Origin: Teratosphaeria epicoccoides
Taxonomy: Eukaryota > Ascomycota > Dothideomycetes > Mycosphaerellales > Teratosphaeriaceae
Direction of reading: 5' to 3'
Assembly: GCA_021401465.1 (NCBI GenBank)
Contig: JADDMT010000194.1
Location: 1-42,305 of the forward strand
Length of the DNA: 42,305 nt
Numbering within the stretch: position 1 is the stretch's first letter; each line of letters starts with the position of its first letter. Both the position numbers and the translations under genes were made by a program. Of the stretch, positions 1 through 11,713 are shown one piece after another. A model generated the notes under the pieces. The model had not been told where the DNA came from. It made no database searches and saw only the letters and a program-made list of their open reading frames with translations.

Positions 1-459
1 CACATATTTCGATCTTGCCTAGTGCGTCATGTACTACAGGTAGAGGTATCGATCTTAAGAGTTCTAGGAACTAGATCCTCTCATTCTTCTAGTCGATATA
101 GGGGTTAGCGTTTCTTAGCTATAGTAATTCTAGTACTACATCTAAGCCTAGTGACTCTGTGATGTCAAACTAGAGCATCTCTTAGTAGCGTCCTATCCGT
201 AGAGGCATCATCTCGGTCTCTTCGTTAACTACTCCTTAGTTGTACATGACTAGCTTTCTATTAATCGCTTGTAGCAAGAAAGCATTCGTCTTTGCCTGTA
301 GCTTTATCCTAGCTGTCCTAGCGAACTTAGGCGTTATGAAGATTCTAGTAAATCCTGAATCTATTAAGGCCCTAGCTAGCATCTCGTTAATGTGTACCTA
401 TACTCTAAGGTTGTTCGCGTATCTGGCGCTAATCGCGGCACATCGTTGCAGCCCTGTCT
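1..459 (-). pseudogene. pol: B1 pol fragment: aspartic protease region
   Basis: Start of pol of copy B1, in the -1 frame relative to its gag. The protease core reads A-L-I-D-S-G at about 370-353, matching the DSG active site of retropepsins, followed by a segment like that of B2 (about 19790-19900). The frame continues toward reverse transcriptase but is cut by the window edge. TAG and TAA codons interrupt it. The upstream limit is set by the overlap with gag and is approximate. Confidence 0.6.
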
Positions 460-2262
460 AGTCTGTCTGTAGGTCTAATTCTAGCAGACCTTGTCGTTTC
501 CTAAATAACTGTCTTCATGGACTAGTTTAGGGGTCGTACGGTCTTGGCTTCTTCTCTGAGCGTTACCGTTCTCTAGCCTAAGAGGTCGTTCTTGCCCTTA
601 GCCTCGCTGTTCCTGCGCGTTTCTTGCGTACTCTATCTTTAAGTAGTAGACTTAGAGTCGTAGCGCTCGTGAAATCTGAATACCTTCGTAGGTTAGGTAG
701 CCTCCCTAGGGTATAAACTCTACCCCGAACGGTATAATTTCTTAGACAACTTTCTGATGCGCGTGAGGTTAAGCTACGACTAGTAGTCTCCTCAGGTGTC
801 ATCGCATATAGTCGGCTAGTTCGTCATACTAAAGCTAGTCGACGTGTTGTACTCCATTAATCCATGGGCAAGCTTAAGCCTACTAGTTCTGTATAATTCG
901 AATAATATCGAGCCCGATGTCATGTAGTGGAATGGCCTATCGCTCTATGCTCTCGTCTTCCTCGGAATCAGGAATGACGGCTTCGACAATCTCGTAGTTG
1001 TCGTCCGAACCTTCTTCTTCTTCTTCTAACTCCTGTTGCCTTAGGACTGTCGCACTAGAAGGTATACCTCTTAGCGCATAGATCGACTATGCCTTGTTTC
1101 GGCTAGGGTACTATCTAGAACCATCTTTATTACTCATGTGAATTCGATAATCGTCGTTGTAGCACGTAGTCTAAGTAAGTGCGGCATGGTCTAGTTCTTA
1201 AGTAGCGGCGGCCTTTTGCTTAGGTGCCGTCATTGTCGCGCGAGCCTGCTCTATCCTAGGCGGCTTTTGTCGTTGCTTCTTAGCAAAACACTCGCGGGCA
1301 AAGTGTCCTTTCTTTCTACAGTTATGGCACTCGAGATTACTCTTGTCGAATGGCTTCTTTAGACCATTCTAGGGAGGAGAGCCCTTCTGCGGCTTTCCTT
1401 GGGGTCTATTCCTCGGACGCCCCTTAGTCGCATCTAACTCCATAGGTTAGAGACTATAGTAATCGCTTCGCCATTTTGGTGCTAATTGTTAGACCTTATA
1501 GCTAGCCTCTGCTAGCTTGCGATTTCCATGTTGTCGTTCTTGCTGTCGTTCCTAGATGCGATTATCGATTCTAATCGCGAGATCGCTTATTTCCTTGAAT
1601 GTCGTTAGCTAATCTCCTCGGGCAATTTCGTCTTTAACTGTCTCCTTTAGTCCCTAGTAGAACTAAGCGGCTAAAGCGTTATCATTCTAGTCGACTCGAG
1701 CAGAGAGGGTCTAAAAGTCCGCGCGGTACTTAATAGCGGAACCCTTCTGCTAGATTCCTAGGAGAGCTCTCTCTGCCTCTTGTTGCTTATTACTAAGCCT
1801 AAAAGCTTCGCGTAACGCCTTAAACAAAGACTTGTCTAAGTTAAGAATCTCCCTAGTTGTCGTCTTCCTAGCTTCGACGTTACTAACGTGATCTAGGTAA
1901 TCTGTTAGATGAGGCTAGATAAACTTGAACGCTAGTCCCTTCAGGTAAGAGACAATGTACATCATTCGCTTATGATGTGTTATAAACCGTTCCGTATCTA
2001 CGTTAAATGCTAACTAGCATTATAGGATAAACATCTCGACTTAAGATCGTTGCCCTGTAAACTCTGTAGGGCTTCCTATCTTAAAGCCGTTGTTACTATG
2101 TCTATTCCTAGTAGTTAAACCTGCGACGGATGCTAGGGCCATCTCGCTAAGGTGAATAGATTCGAGCTACTACGTAATTTGAGGTATAGTAGTAACTTGT
2201 CCTCGTAGTGTTAGTTAACTGTCGCTAGAAGTTAAACTAACAGCTAAAGAACTACTTAACAT
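376..2262 (-). pseudogene. gag: B1 gag (nucleocapsid CCHC protein), RIP-damaged
   Basis: Structural Gag polyprotein of copy B1. The ATG at 2262 opens a frame starting M-L-S-S-S-L-A, with an in-frame internal ATG at 2142. An intact retroviral zinc knuckle C-H-N-C-R-K-K-G-H-F-A-R-E-C (CX2CX4HX4C) lies near 1329-1288, followed by a run of Glu encoded by CTT repeats near 1010-1030. Capsid-like sequence (T-E-R-F-I-T-H-H-K) lies near 2000. Several TAG and TAA codons stand where Gln or Trp are expected. The frame goes on after the acidic tail toward about 376, where pol takes over in the -1 frame. The true C-terminus is unclear. Confidence 0.7.
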
Positions 2263-2321
2263 AGGCGTATGTTAAGCGCTCGACGAGTCCCCTAATGCTT
2301 CCTTAGAAGTAGTGCTCAAAA

Positions 2322-2792
2322 TGTCATAAGGGTAGGTGCTAATAGCAGGAAGGTAACTAGGTATTAGACTTATAGAGCTATGAAGAATATCGACAATAGT
2401 AATTGTCCTTGTAACTAACTATCCCCTAGGGAAAGGGAATTGAAATTAAGCACGAAGCTCCTAACTACCTGTCCTGAAGCCATCCCTATATACTAGAGAG
2501 ACAGAGCAGCTCTGTTAGATCTGTCGACAGACCTAACAGATCCGTGTCTGTAGATCTATAGACTAACCCTACAGATCTGAGGGTCTATTATCCTGTGACA
2601 GATCCCTTCTCCCTTGTAGGCCTGTAGATCTGTAGACTAACCCTACAGATCTAGGGATCTGTCCTCACGTGACAGATCCTTTCTCCTATAACTATGCCTA
2701 TAACTCATAGTACTCTTATGACTATACTATAACTCATAGCACTTAGGACCCTTATGATCCTGTAACCTACAGTACTCCTGACACTCATGACA
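2322..2792 (-). repeat. B1 LTR, family B
   Basis: On the minus strand it starts TGTCATGAGTG and ends CTTATGACA, giving TG...CA ends with a TGTCA/TGACA inverted terminal pair. It aligns with the 3' LTR of B2 (23883-24302). It contains the same duplicated module built on AGATCT palindromes (about 2520-2690). At 471 bp against 420 bp in B2, it differs by indels near the outer end. The boundary with the gag leader is where similarity to the B2 LTR stops. Confidence 0.8.
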
Positions 2793-3223
2793 CTAACGAT
2801 TAGCACTAAAATAGCGAAGCGATTACTATAGTCTCTAAATAATGGAGTTAGATGTAACTAAGGGACGCCTAAAGAGCGGACCCTAAGGAAAGCTACAGAA
2901 GGGCTCTCCTACCTAGAATAGTCTGAAGAAGCTATTCGACAAGAATAACCTCAAGTACTACAACTGTAGAAAGAAGGGACACTTTGCCCGCAAGTGTTTT
3001 GCTAAGAAATAGCGTCAGGAACTATAACAGACAGAACAGGCTTACGCGATAACATCGGCACCTAAGCAAATGGCTACTACTACTCGAGTACCGGACTATG
3101 CCTTACTTACTTGGACTATGTGCTACGACGACGATTGTCAGATTCACATGAGTGATAAAGATAGTTCTAGATAGTACCCTAGCCGCAACAAGGCATAATC
3201 GATCTGCGCGCTAAGGGGTATAC
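2793..3223 (+). pseudogene. gag: B2 gag, middle part with zinc knuckle
   Basis: Gag frame homologous to B1 gag. It includes M-E-L-D-V-T-K-G-R (about 2843) and a damaged zinc knuckle reading Y-Y-N-C-R-K-K-G-H-F-A-R-K-C (about 2954-2998), where the first Cys codon has become Tyr (TGC to TAC). It stops at the A1 insertion. After removal of A1 and one target duplication (15117 bp, a multiple of three) the frame resumes at 18341. Confidence 0.75.
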
Positions 3224-3583
3224 TAATATAGATGTATATGCTATATGATATAGAAATATCTCGCAGTGTGACAGAGTAATCCGACCTTTTAGTAGGTACA
3301 AGACAGCGCTGCTTTCTGCTTATCGCAGAGGTAGCGCTAAGGGTGCTTATAACCCCCGACGCTCCTTAATTAGGGAAAGCATGTCTGAGCCTAACCCCGC
3401 AGGGGTACTATAGGGTCAGCGACGTAGGGGCGTCCTACGTCGACAACTAATCCCTCTTAGACGACATATAAGCTAACGTATGTACGAAGGACCCCCTTGC
3501 CATATGTAGCAGGGTTACTACATGCTAAGGGTAGGCATTAGAACCTATGCGGTTCTAATAGCCCCCTAGTATTAACTGTATTA
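3224..3583 (-). repeat. A1 left LTR (3' LTR relative to gag-pol)
   Basis: A 360-bp LTR whose minus strand runs from TAATACAGT to ATATTA; both ends are RIP-changed from the TGATA...TATCA seen in the solo LTR. It holds two perfect hairpins with 9-bp arms and 5-nt loops: CGACGTAGG/CCTACGTCG at 3420-3442 and ATTAGAACC/GGTTCTAAT at 3537-3559. On the element strand, just outside this LTR (3584-3600), lies a purine tract AGGAGGAGGGGCAG, suitable as the polypurine primer. Confidence 0.9.
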
Positions 3584-4381
3584 CTGCCCCTCCTCCTATG
3601 AGGATGTCCCTAGCCTTACTAAGTAATGCACGCAGAACGTATAGGGTATAGGATATAGCACGCTTACACCGCGCAAGGGTAAATAGGTAGATAGCCTATG
3701 TAACATGTGTTATGTACATACCTTAACACCTTCGTAGCGAGTACGGGGCGGAGGCTGCTAACTCGGGCGGGTTTTAACCTGTTACATGTTAGGCAGCTTC
3801 GTAACACCTTTGCTTTACATGCAGATCAAGATATCAGGACACTACGAGCACGTACTTTAGTTAATCCTTGAAATTATAGGGCGAGCATGCCCGCTAGCCT
3901 TGCTAAGTAGCTTGGCTGTCCCTATTTAGTCGTGACTATGAAGAACGTGTCGTAGAACCTTAGGGTAGTAGGAAAATGCGCGGACGCTCTACGCGCGCCG
4001 CTCGAAACGGCAGGAGCGCGCTCCTAGCGCGGGCCTCGCCACATTTTCATGCTAGTAGGCTAGCACGAGTGCGGTCGGCGCATATGCGTAACAGCCGCGT
4101 TATCTGTTATTGCATCATTTAGTCCCCTTATAAGTTAACTAAAGGCAGGTACTCTACGCATGTAGTTCGAGTTACTAGCTTAACGGTTGCAGTAGGTAAC
4201 AGGGGGGCTGTCAGAGGGTATAAAAACCACGTCGCTTTCCTAAACTTCCTGTTCTAAGACACTAACATTGACCTCCGCTCCTATTTCGCTTAGCTTGCGC
4301 CTCGCCGTGTCTACGGGTCTATACCGGAGCTTCTTCTTCTTCAATTAATCAATTAAGATTAATTAACCCGTCTTAGCTATA
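3584..4381 (+). promoter_or_regulatory. A1 promoter and 5' UTR region of the antisense gene
   Basis: About 800 bp with no coding frame between the LTR and the antisense gene. Read on the plus strand it ends like a fungal core promoter: a perfect 14-bp palindrome AGGAGCGCGCTCCT (4012-4025), a TATA box TATAAAAA (4219-4226), a pyrimidine-rich stretch (CTTCTTCTTCTTC), AATCAATCAATT repeats, then the ATG at 4382. Palindrome-to-TATA (207 bp) and TATA-to-ATG (163 bp) spacings are identical in copies A2 and A3. The promoter role is inferred from motif and position. Confidence 0.55.
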
Positions 4382-5878
4382 ATGGCTTATATGCTACAGA
4401 CTAAGTTCGACGCTACTCGCTCTACCCGCGATCGTCGCTCGTGTCGACAATGCCTTGACAACCTTAGTAGCCAAGCTGCACACATCTCTCCTCCGCGTGT
4501 TAGTAAGGCGTCCCCTACCCGCGAGGTATGCGTGACTTATACTGACTAAAGCGTAGCCGAGATCTACGTCAGTAGATTTAATGAGGGCAGTGTCTACTGC
4601 AATTATGTCAACTGTAATAGCAAGCATCAAAAATGCCAAGACCTCCCTAAAGAGGTGTATGGCGAGTATAATCAGCTCTGCTGTAACATCGATAACTTCT
4701 AGAGTACACGCGACAAGGGGATTACTAAAGGCACTCCGACCATGAACAGGCTACAGGCTAAGTACCGCGAGGTACTCGCCTACCTGCTTGGCGCCCTCTT
4801 GTGCTTCACCGCGACTACTAACTGTTCTCACGGCATTGTTCGCTTCGACTCTCTGCTAAAAGGCGAAAACGTTTGTCTAGGTCTAATCGCAGACTTAGTC
4901 TAGAAGATCTTGAAGGTGCTAACCGTTAGGGTCGAGACCTTCGCCATAGTACGCATATAGTGCGGGTACTCTCTAAGTATGAATGCTAACTTTCTCCGCT
5001 AGGCTAATATTAGCGTCGAGAAATATCCGACTAGCTGTTAGCGTCAGCAACTCGGGGCCCTTGCCTCTATTGACGATGACTTCGAGACGCGGATAATCCG
5101 CAAGAAGGTTATCAAGTAATTCACTGCTCCCGCTACTAAGGCCACGCCCTAGCGCCTTACTAAGAGACAGCCTGCCTCTAAGCCGGTCCTAAGGACTAAG
5201 CCGTAAGTTACTTACTCGAATCCTGTCGCGTGCGTACAGCTAACACATTGTAGCGCCGCTGCCTACGCTGCCTCGACGCTACTGTCTAAGAAGAAGAAGA
5301 AGGCTAGGGCCGAAATTGAGGTTAGCGACGAGGAAGCCGAACCTTCCCTGCTTGCGACCCGCACTACGTCTGTCAAGACGCTAAGGTACAAGCCTCTAGG
5401 CCAGATCTTTGAGGATGAGGAGGATGACGACATCTAGGATACCTTCGGTCCTAACATGATCCCTTCGCGCTATAGTGTTACCGTACTAGTTACGCCTAAG
5501 GGGGACACCGAGTCTGATGATATAGTCGACACTTGTGTCAAGAAGCGCAAGATGATCTCAAGGGCCGAGCGCGACAGCCGCAAGCGCGCTCGAGTCTCTT
5601 CGCCTTCTGATGCTAAGGATGAGGTAGTTATCGCGACTAGGCGTAGTAAGGATGCCGCTAGTTCTCTGGCTACTATAGGCTCTAAAGACGAGCTCCCTTG
5701 TAACCTACTAAAGAAGAAGATGCCGGCCTCTCTTCGTGGCGTTGCTACCCCTGTTACTTATAGTCGCTTCAGGGTGTTTAGTAGACCCCGTGCGAGTAGG
5801 TAGTCCCTAGCGGACTATAACAAGAAAGACTCTCCTGCTTCGGGTTTAGTCAGGAAGCCCCTAACTAGTAGTCGCTAA
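4382..5878 (+). pseudogene. A1 antisense gene: Cys-rich zinc-cluster-like nuclear protein, damaged
   Basis: One frame of 499 codons on the strand opposite to gag-pol, aligned without indels to the genes at 30760 and 38556. The N-terminal 110 residues carry C-R-Q-C, later Cys residues and C-V-N-Y/C-N-S-K-H-Q-K-C. Then come a helical middle, a Lys-rich stretch (S-K-K-K-K-K-A-R), an acidic patch (E-D-E-E-D-D-D) and a basic K-K-R-K-M motif resembling a nuclear localisation signal. Two probable introns lie at 4949-5002 and 5203-5253 (GTAAGT...GCTAAC...TAG); the TAA at 5204 falls inside the second. RIP stops interrupt the exons. It ends 140 bp from the end of pol, tail to tail. The function is unknown. 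Confidence 0.7.
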
Positions 5879-6018
5879 GCATTAGCTACGAAGCTAATCT
5901 AAGCATGTCTCTTGTTCTCCTTAGGTTTATTCTAGGTGTGCCTCTAGGCATCAATAATGTATAAGTAGGGCGTTTGCTTCTCGTTGTTACTCCGCGCGTC
6001 ATGCGCTACATGCACATA

Positions 6019-6379
6019 TCAAGAATTCTGCTCTAAAGCCCTTATCTTCCTACGAATCGACCTTCTTAAGCCCTGCTTACGCCTCCTCCGCTCTTCGAAT
6101 TCACGAATAGCTTCTAGAGCGTTCTTGTAGTCTTCGGCCGGAACCTATTATGTGTACTTAGGTAGGTATCCTTTCTACTTCACTAGATAGTACGTTGCGC
6201 CCTTACGCCGCATACTGTCCTTAATACCCTTGACTTCCTACTCTTCGTTCTCTTCTGCTACTAGCATCAGGTCCGCAGGCTCTTCGCCCTTACGCTATAC
6301 CTATAGTTCGAGTAGAGATACGTAGAAGACGTCATGCACATAATACGACAATGGCAACAATAGCCGGTACGCCTGCGAG
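6019..6379 (-). pseudogene. pol: A1 gag-pol, 3' part: end of integrase and chromodomain
   Basis: The last 120 or so codons of A1 gag-pol, separated from the rest by the family C insertion. It reads Y-V-H-D-V-F-Y-V-S-L-L (the common end of Gypsy integrase), then an acidic linker. A chromodomain-like module follows: E-V-K-G-I-K-D-S, Y-Y-L-V-K, a TAG where Trp is expected, K-G-Y-L-P-K-Y-T. A basic tail follows (E-E-R-R-R-R-K-Q). The stop is TGA at 6021-6019. Chromodomains of Gypsy integrases are thought to steer insertion toward heterochromatin, which fits the nested setting. Confidence 0.75.
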
Positions 6380-6636
6380 TGTCAGGACTACCTCCGCACG
6401 TCCCTACAGAATCTACCTACTAACTCACTAGCCCTAACTAGCCTAGCAGGGCGCGATCCGGCTACGGTCGTCCCTATTAGGGCCCGGGCCGCCCGGGCCT
6501 GCCCGGCCTAGGCATAGTAAGGGGACTCCTCGATCCCCCTAACTTATCCTACTTCCTTCCCTATCGATTCGAGTAGTCCTACTATACACCTACAGCCTGT
6601 ACTTTAGCTAGCCTACGTTAGTCCTGTTACTTTACA
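6380..6636 (+). repeat. Family C 5' LTR
   Basis: 257 bp, TGTCAGGACTACC to GTTACTTTACA, nearly identical to 13061-13317. It contains a very GC-rich block of repeated CCCGGGC motifs (about 6480-6510). No clear tRNA primer site starting TGG follows it, so the priming mode is not obvious. Confidence 0.92.
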
Positions 6637-6677
6637 CGCGAATCGATCCTACTAAGCACAACGGGCATCGTACAGCA

Positions 6678-8050
6678 ATGACGACTACAAGAAGTAGTGC
6701 TGCTAGCGCTAATAGTAAGCAAGGGAGCACAGGCTCCACACTACCTGGCAAAAGTGGCGTAGCTAGTAACTGACCGGACCCTCCGGGGCCGGACGACAGC
6801 GCTTAGGGCGCAGGTCTTGAAAACTAGCTCGAGGCTGAAGACAGTAGGGGCCGTTTAACCCTTTCTAGCGAGTAGAGCTAACGGCGATAGTAGATCGCGA
6901 ACTAGAGGGGTCTAGATTAGGAGCGAAGCTTTAAGGGGACGAAGCTAGGCTCCGAGTCGTAGAGCAGAAGCTTAAACTAGCCCGAGCAGAACGAGAGCTC
7001 CGCTAGTTGCAGGCGGAACTGTCTAGTTTAGACTAGTATGGCTAGCCTAGGCGGGGAGGGCCTAAATATGCTAAACCTAAGGTCTTCGACAGGCGTACAA
7101 GGGCTTGTTATAACGAATAGGTACGTTCTATAGAGCGCGAGTTCTGGCGGCACCCGGGTCTCTAGGGCTAGGAGCACTAGAAGGTAGATATAGCCGCTAG
7201 CTACATAGGCAGCGACCAAAAAAAATACTAGGACATCTAGGTCTAATCGGAGCGTCAGGCCCGCGAGAGCGCTATCCTATACCCTGACAATAACCTATAG
7301 GGCCTAGACTAGGCTACTATGAAGGATGTCATGCTCAACTCTATAGGCCGACTAGCCGAGAGGCGACAAGTAGCCTTCGACACCTTGAAGAAGCTACAGC
7401 AAGGCACGATGTCCCTAAGTTAGCTCCTAGCAGAGATGAAGTCGCACTAGGCCGAGATCGAAGAGGACCGGCCTGCTATGCAGATAGCCTCCTTCGTATC
7501 CTGCTTGAACGCAGACTTGAAGAGGGCTATGCAGTCCGACTGACAACCGCCTGCCACGTTAATAGAGGCGGAGGACAGGGCTAGTCAGAGCTAGCAGCTA
7601 GGCGTTAGTCAGCTATCTAGGCCCCCTACACCGAAGCCTAGTTAGTAGGCCCCCTAGAGCCGAAGGAGGAGGACATCTGACAGCAGCGGGTCCCGGGACG
7701 GCAAACCGCGGCGTAAGCGCACCCTAGAGCGGCCTAGCTCGGGCTAGCCTGCGTCGATCCCGTCTAGGAAGACTACGTCGTAGATAGCTAAGCTCGAATG
7801 CTGTTAGTACAAGCAGATTAGGCACATCGAGAGGTATTGCAAGCTGCCTGTAGAAGGAGCGGTAGTGTAGGAAAAAGTCAGGGCTAGCCTAGCGAGCTCT
7901 AAGCCGTAGCTGGCTACGTCTACTATACCGAGGAGCAGAGGCGGGCGGCGGAGCCTAGGTACAGGCGTAAGGGTGCCTACTACTGCCTGCTTCGAGTCGG
8001 GGCCACTATTCGAGGCCTACTTGGCGAGCGACAGGTTAGGGCGCTACTAG
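6678..8050 (+). pseudogene. gag: Family C gag, damaged
   Basis: The ATG at 6678 opens a frame beginning M-T-T-T-R-S-S-A-A-S. Near 6870 the coding signal moves to another frame, so an indel is likely there. From about 6880 it reads a charged coiled-coil-like segment (R-A-E-R-E-L-R, L-Q-A-E-L), then a capsid region (W-R-H-P-G-L; S-C-L-N-A-D-L-K-R-A-M). An Arg-rich stretch (S-R-R-R-R-T-S-D) and a zinc knuckle follow, the knuckle reading C-C-[TAG]-Y-K-Q-I-R-H-I-E-R-Y-C near 7799-7842. The frame closes at TAG 8048-8050, overlapping pol, which lies in the -1 frame. The real stop cannot be fixed because RIP also creates TAG. Confidence 0.7.
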
Positions 8051-11000
8051 ATAGCGGCGCATAGGACAACTTCGTTAACAGCCGACTCGCTAAGGAGGTT
8101 AGACTAGAAGTTACGGGCCCCCTGGCAGAGGAATACGCTAGGCTAAACGGCTAGCGCCTTAGGGTAACTAGTAGTAGCCCTATATAGCTCTAAGTCTGCG
8201 ACAGTACGGGCTAGCTAAGGGGCACTTTAGACTAGTTTTAACATGGCGACATCCATGGCGCTAATATAGTCCTAGGCTAGCCATAGCTAGAGAAGTTTAA
8301 CCTGTCTATTAACTTCGCGACCAGGCAGATGCGCTAGCGGGGCCATAAAGGCAGGCGACGCGAACAGGTCCGCATGGCGTAGGCCCGCGAGTACCTAGCG
8401 GACGCAAGGGACCCTAATACTCTCACCTTCGTCATGTCGGTAGCGCCTGTGGCTAGTGTGGTCTAGAATAGGCCAAGTGAGCTCAGGCCGGAGTATTCTG
8501 ACCTCTAGGAGGCCTTCTCGGAAGACGCTGCTACGGAACTAGCCCTACACGGGCCTCACGACTTATCCATCGATCTAGTTAAGAGCAGTTAGCTACCATG
8601 GGGCCTATTATACCCCCTGTCTTAGGCGGAACTAGAGGTTCTGCGCGAGTACCTCCGCAAGTACCTCGAACGTAGGTAGATCAGGCTATCGAAGTCTCCT
8701 GCTAGTGCAGGCATCCTCTTTGCGAAAAAGAAGGATAGTACCCTGCGACTCTACGTTAATTACTAGGCCCTTAACGCCCTTACAGTTAAGAACTGCTACC
8801 TGCTCCCGCTAATTCAGGAATCCTTGAACTAGCTTGCTACTAGGAAGATCTTCACGAAGATAGATGTACGGGATGCATATTACCGTGTACGGATCAGGGA
8901 GGGCGACGAGTAGAAGACTACATTCTAGACTAGATACAGCTACTTTGAATACACTGTTATGCCTTTCGGGCTGTCTAACGCCCCCGCTTAGTTCTAGGCC
9001 TACATGAACCATGCCTTGGCGGACTTGCTCGACACGATCTATGTCGTATACCTAGACAATGTGCTTATCTTCTCCTAGGAGGAGTCGGAGCATGTCCGCC
9101 ACATGCGTACTATCCTAGAACGGCTTAGAAAGCACGGCTTGTACGCTAAACTTAGCAAGTGCGAGTTCTATAAGGACAGCGTAGAGTTCCTTGGCTTCGT
9201 TGTAGGCCATGACAGCATAGCGATAGAGCTAGAGAGGGTGCAAGCGATAGCAGAATAGCCCGAACTAGCCTCGATCTAGGACGTTTAGGTCTTCATTAGG
9301 TTCGCTAACTACTATCGACAGTTCATTGACAGGTTCTCCTGCATCGCGGCGCCGCTTAATCGCTATACCGAGGGCTAGTGACTAGGGGCTCGACGTGCTA
9401 AGACTAGGGCGCTCTAACTCGACGTAGCAGGAAAGCAGTTATTTGCTAACCTAAAGCGTGCCTTTACGACCGCACCTATCTTATGCCATTTTGACCTAGA
9501 ACGGCCTATTCGGGTCGAGACTAATGCCTCTAGATACGCAGTTTCAGGCGTTATGAGCTAGCAATAGGAATTCCGTAGGAAATTGCAGTAGTACCTAGTC
9601 GGGTACTTCTCAAAGAAGATGAACAGCGCTAAGAGGAACTACGACACCTACGACTAAGAGCTTCTTAGCATTGTCGCTACCTTCAAGCACTTCCGATACT
9701 ACCTCGAGGGCGCCGCCTACGTGGTAGAGGTCTTATCGGACTATGCGAACCTCTAATAGTTCATGACGACTAAGGAACTGTCCCGCTAGCAGGTACGGTA
9801 GGCCGAGTAGCTTTCTGCCTTCGACATTCGGATCACATACAGGCCAGGAGGTCAAAATGGGGCCGCGGATGCCCTTAGCCGCTACCCCGACATAGAAGAT
9901 AAGGAGCATAGCGGCCGATAGGTCCGCGGCGACGATGCGAGCAGGCCTCTAAGGGCTCTTTAGTTAGTCTTCGCGCTAGAACAGGCCGCTCTGGCCTAGG
10001 CTCGTCTAGTTGCAGCCATCTCTAGTTAGACGCTAGAAGATCTGATCCGCGAGGCTAACCTCACGAATGAACGGGCCTAAAAGGTTGTATCCGCGCTAGA
10101 GAGCGAGGATCCGCTACTATAGGCCTACTAATAGGGCTATAGCGAGGGCCTCCTCACGTATGAGGGCCGCCTCTACGTCCCTAAGGGAGCCGGCTGTCTC
10201 GCAGTGCTACATTAGTGCCACGATGAACCCCTGGCTAGGCACTTTGGCTTCACACGTACCCTAGAACTAGTGCTGCGGGACTACTACTAGCCCTAGCTAC
10301 GCTAGTACGTTAAGGACTTCGTACATACCTGCTAAGCTTACGCTAGGGCAAAGCCAAGAAGGCACTAGCTGTACGGCCTACTACACGCGGAGCTGCTATC
10401 GCTAATCCCATGGACAGACCTAACTCTAGATTTCATCACAGACCTGCTACCTAGCCGTCTATTAGGGCAGGTGTACGACTCCATACTAGTAGTAGTCGAC
10501 CGCTACACTAAAATGGCCTATTACGTCCCGTGCTAGAAGGATATGACAGCAGAATGTCTCGCGGACACGTTCCTTAGGGAGATAGTGCGACTGCATAGAG
10601 TGCTAGTTACCTTAACCTCTAATCGCAGGCCTATACCTACCTCTAAGTTTTAGTCGACAGTATGTTTCTACCTCGGAGTCTAGCGGAAACTAAGTACTAC
10701 GTTCTACCTACAGACTAACGGACAGACAGAGCGGCAGAACTAGACGCTAGAGTAATACCTACGTATATACTGCAACTTCGAGCAGGACAACTAGTCCCGC
10801 TTGCTGTCTACGGCGGAATTTGCATATAACGACAGCTAACATGTAGCTACGGGAGTTACACCGTTCCAAGCGAACTAGCTCTAGGACCCGAGGAGGGCAG
10901 CCTGGCCTAAAATAGCTCGAACGGCAGGTAACTCGGCCTAAGCGGAGGAGCTAGTACGCGAGATACTCGCAGCTTAGCGGGGCATGAGGGAGCGGCTTGC

Positions 11001-11607
11001 TAAGGCGAAGTAGTCGCAGGCAAAGCACTATAACCGGCGTCACACTAACGTGTCCTTTGCCGTCAGGGACAAAGTATACCTCTTAACAGCTAACATCAAG
11101 AGCATGCGGCCTAGTAAGAAGCTAGATCACAAGTAGATTAGGCCGTACAAGGTCCTGAAGGTAGTAAACAGGGTAGCTTACACCTTAGACTTACCTAGCG
11201 ACATGCGCATCTACCCTACCTTCCATGTATCGCTCCTTGAGCTAGCTGCTAATAGCCCGCTCTAGGCTAGGCAGTAGTCAGAACAGCAGAGATTCGAGGC
11301 GGATGCAGACGACATGTACGAGGTAGACTACATTAAGGAGAAACAGGTTGACAAGTTTAGCGACTAGTCCTACCTAGTATCCTAGAAGGGGTACAGTAGT
11401 AAGGAGGATACCTAGGAACTAGCGGTACATATTAGCAAGGCGGCCATGGACGCTTTCAAGAAGAAGCTAGGCACACGTCGCCCCTCTCGGGGCAAGGACA
11501 AGCGGGTAGGGGCACCTCGCCGCTAGGGGGCCTAGAAGGCGTCTAAACGGGCCAAACTAGACTAGGCGAGTAGAGATTAGACACAAGTGTATGTAGCAGA
11601 CAGCTGA
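7903..11607 (+). pseudogene. pol: Family C pol: protease, RT, RNase H, integrase, chromodomain
   Basis: One frame, broken by RIP stops, from the TAA at 7900 to TGA 11605-11607. In order: protease R-A-L-L-D-S-G-A-[TAG]-D-N-F-V near 8038-8076; reverse transcriptase with F-A-K-K-K-D, K-I-D-V-R-D-A-Y-Y and catalytic box Y-L-D-N at 9049-9060, the usual second Asp replaced by Asn; RNase H (V-E-T-N-A-S, Y-D-T-Y-D near 9640). Integrase follows with its H-H-C-C region near 10205-10335, V-V-V-D-R-Y-T-K-M-A near 10495, T-S-N-R-R-P (normally T-S-D-R-G-P) and Q-T-N-G-Q-T-E-R-Q-N. A C-terminal chromodomain near 11310-11460 reads E-V-D-Y-I through K-G-Y-S-S-K-E-D-T. It is not functional as it stands. Confidence 0.88.
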
Positions 11608-11713
11608 AGGGTATAGCTATTTATTGTCGGCAAGACTTTAAACAACAACAAGGGCTAGGCCGCCCTAGCTTAGGCTAGGCAAATGCTAACCTACACCTAG
11701 ATCCCCGGTGCTC

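Larger units (their letters stand above)
1..2792 (-). mobile_element. Family B Gypsy element, copy B1 (partial)
   Basis: Ty3/Gypsy-type LTR-retrotransposon read on the minus strand. From right to left it holds an LTR (2322-2792), gag and the protease region, then runs off the left edge of the window. It is the reverse complement of the B2 copy; for example, positions 1-170 pair with about 20000-20170. Base 2793 begins CTAAC, where the B2 gag sequence resumes, so B1 appears to have been inserted into B2. CTAAC would be the target duplication, but the partner copy lies outside the window. Stops at Gln and Trp codons show that it is decayed. Confidence 0.85.

Noticed and set aside
578..802. Minus-strand frame of 74 codons in B1
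   Set aside because: It is an open piece of the gag/pol linker between RIP stops, already covered by the B1 gag entry.
6637..6660. Primer-binding site after the family C 5' LTR (CGCGAATCGATCC)
   Set aside because: It does not begin with TGG and I could not match it confidently to a tRNA 3' end.
7903..11607. Alternative genetic code with TAG reassigned to an amino acid
   Set aside because: TAG stands at both Gln and Trp positions, and TAA at Gln positions. No single reassignment explains this, whereas C-to-T and G-to-A transitions do.
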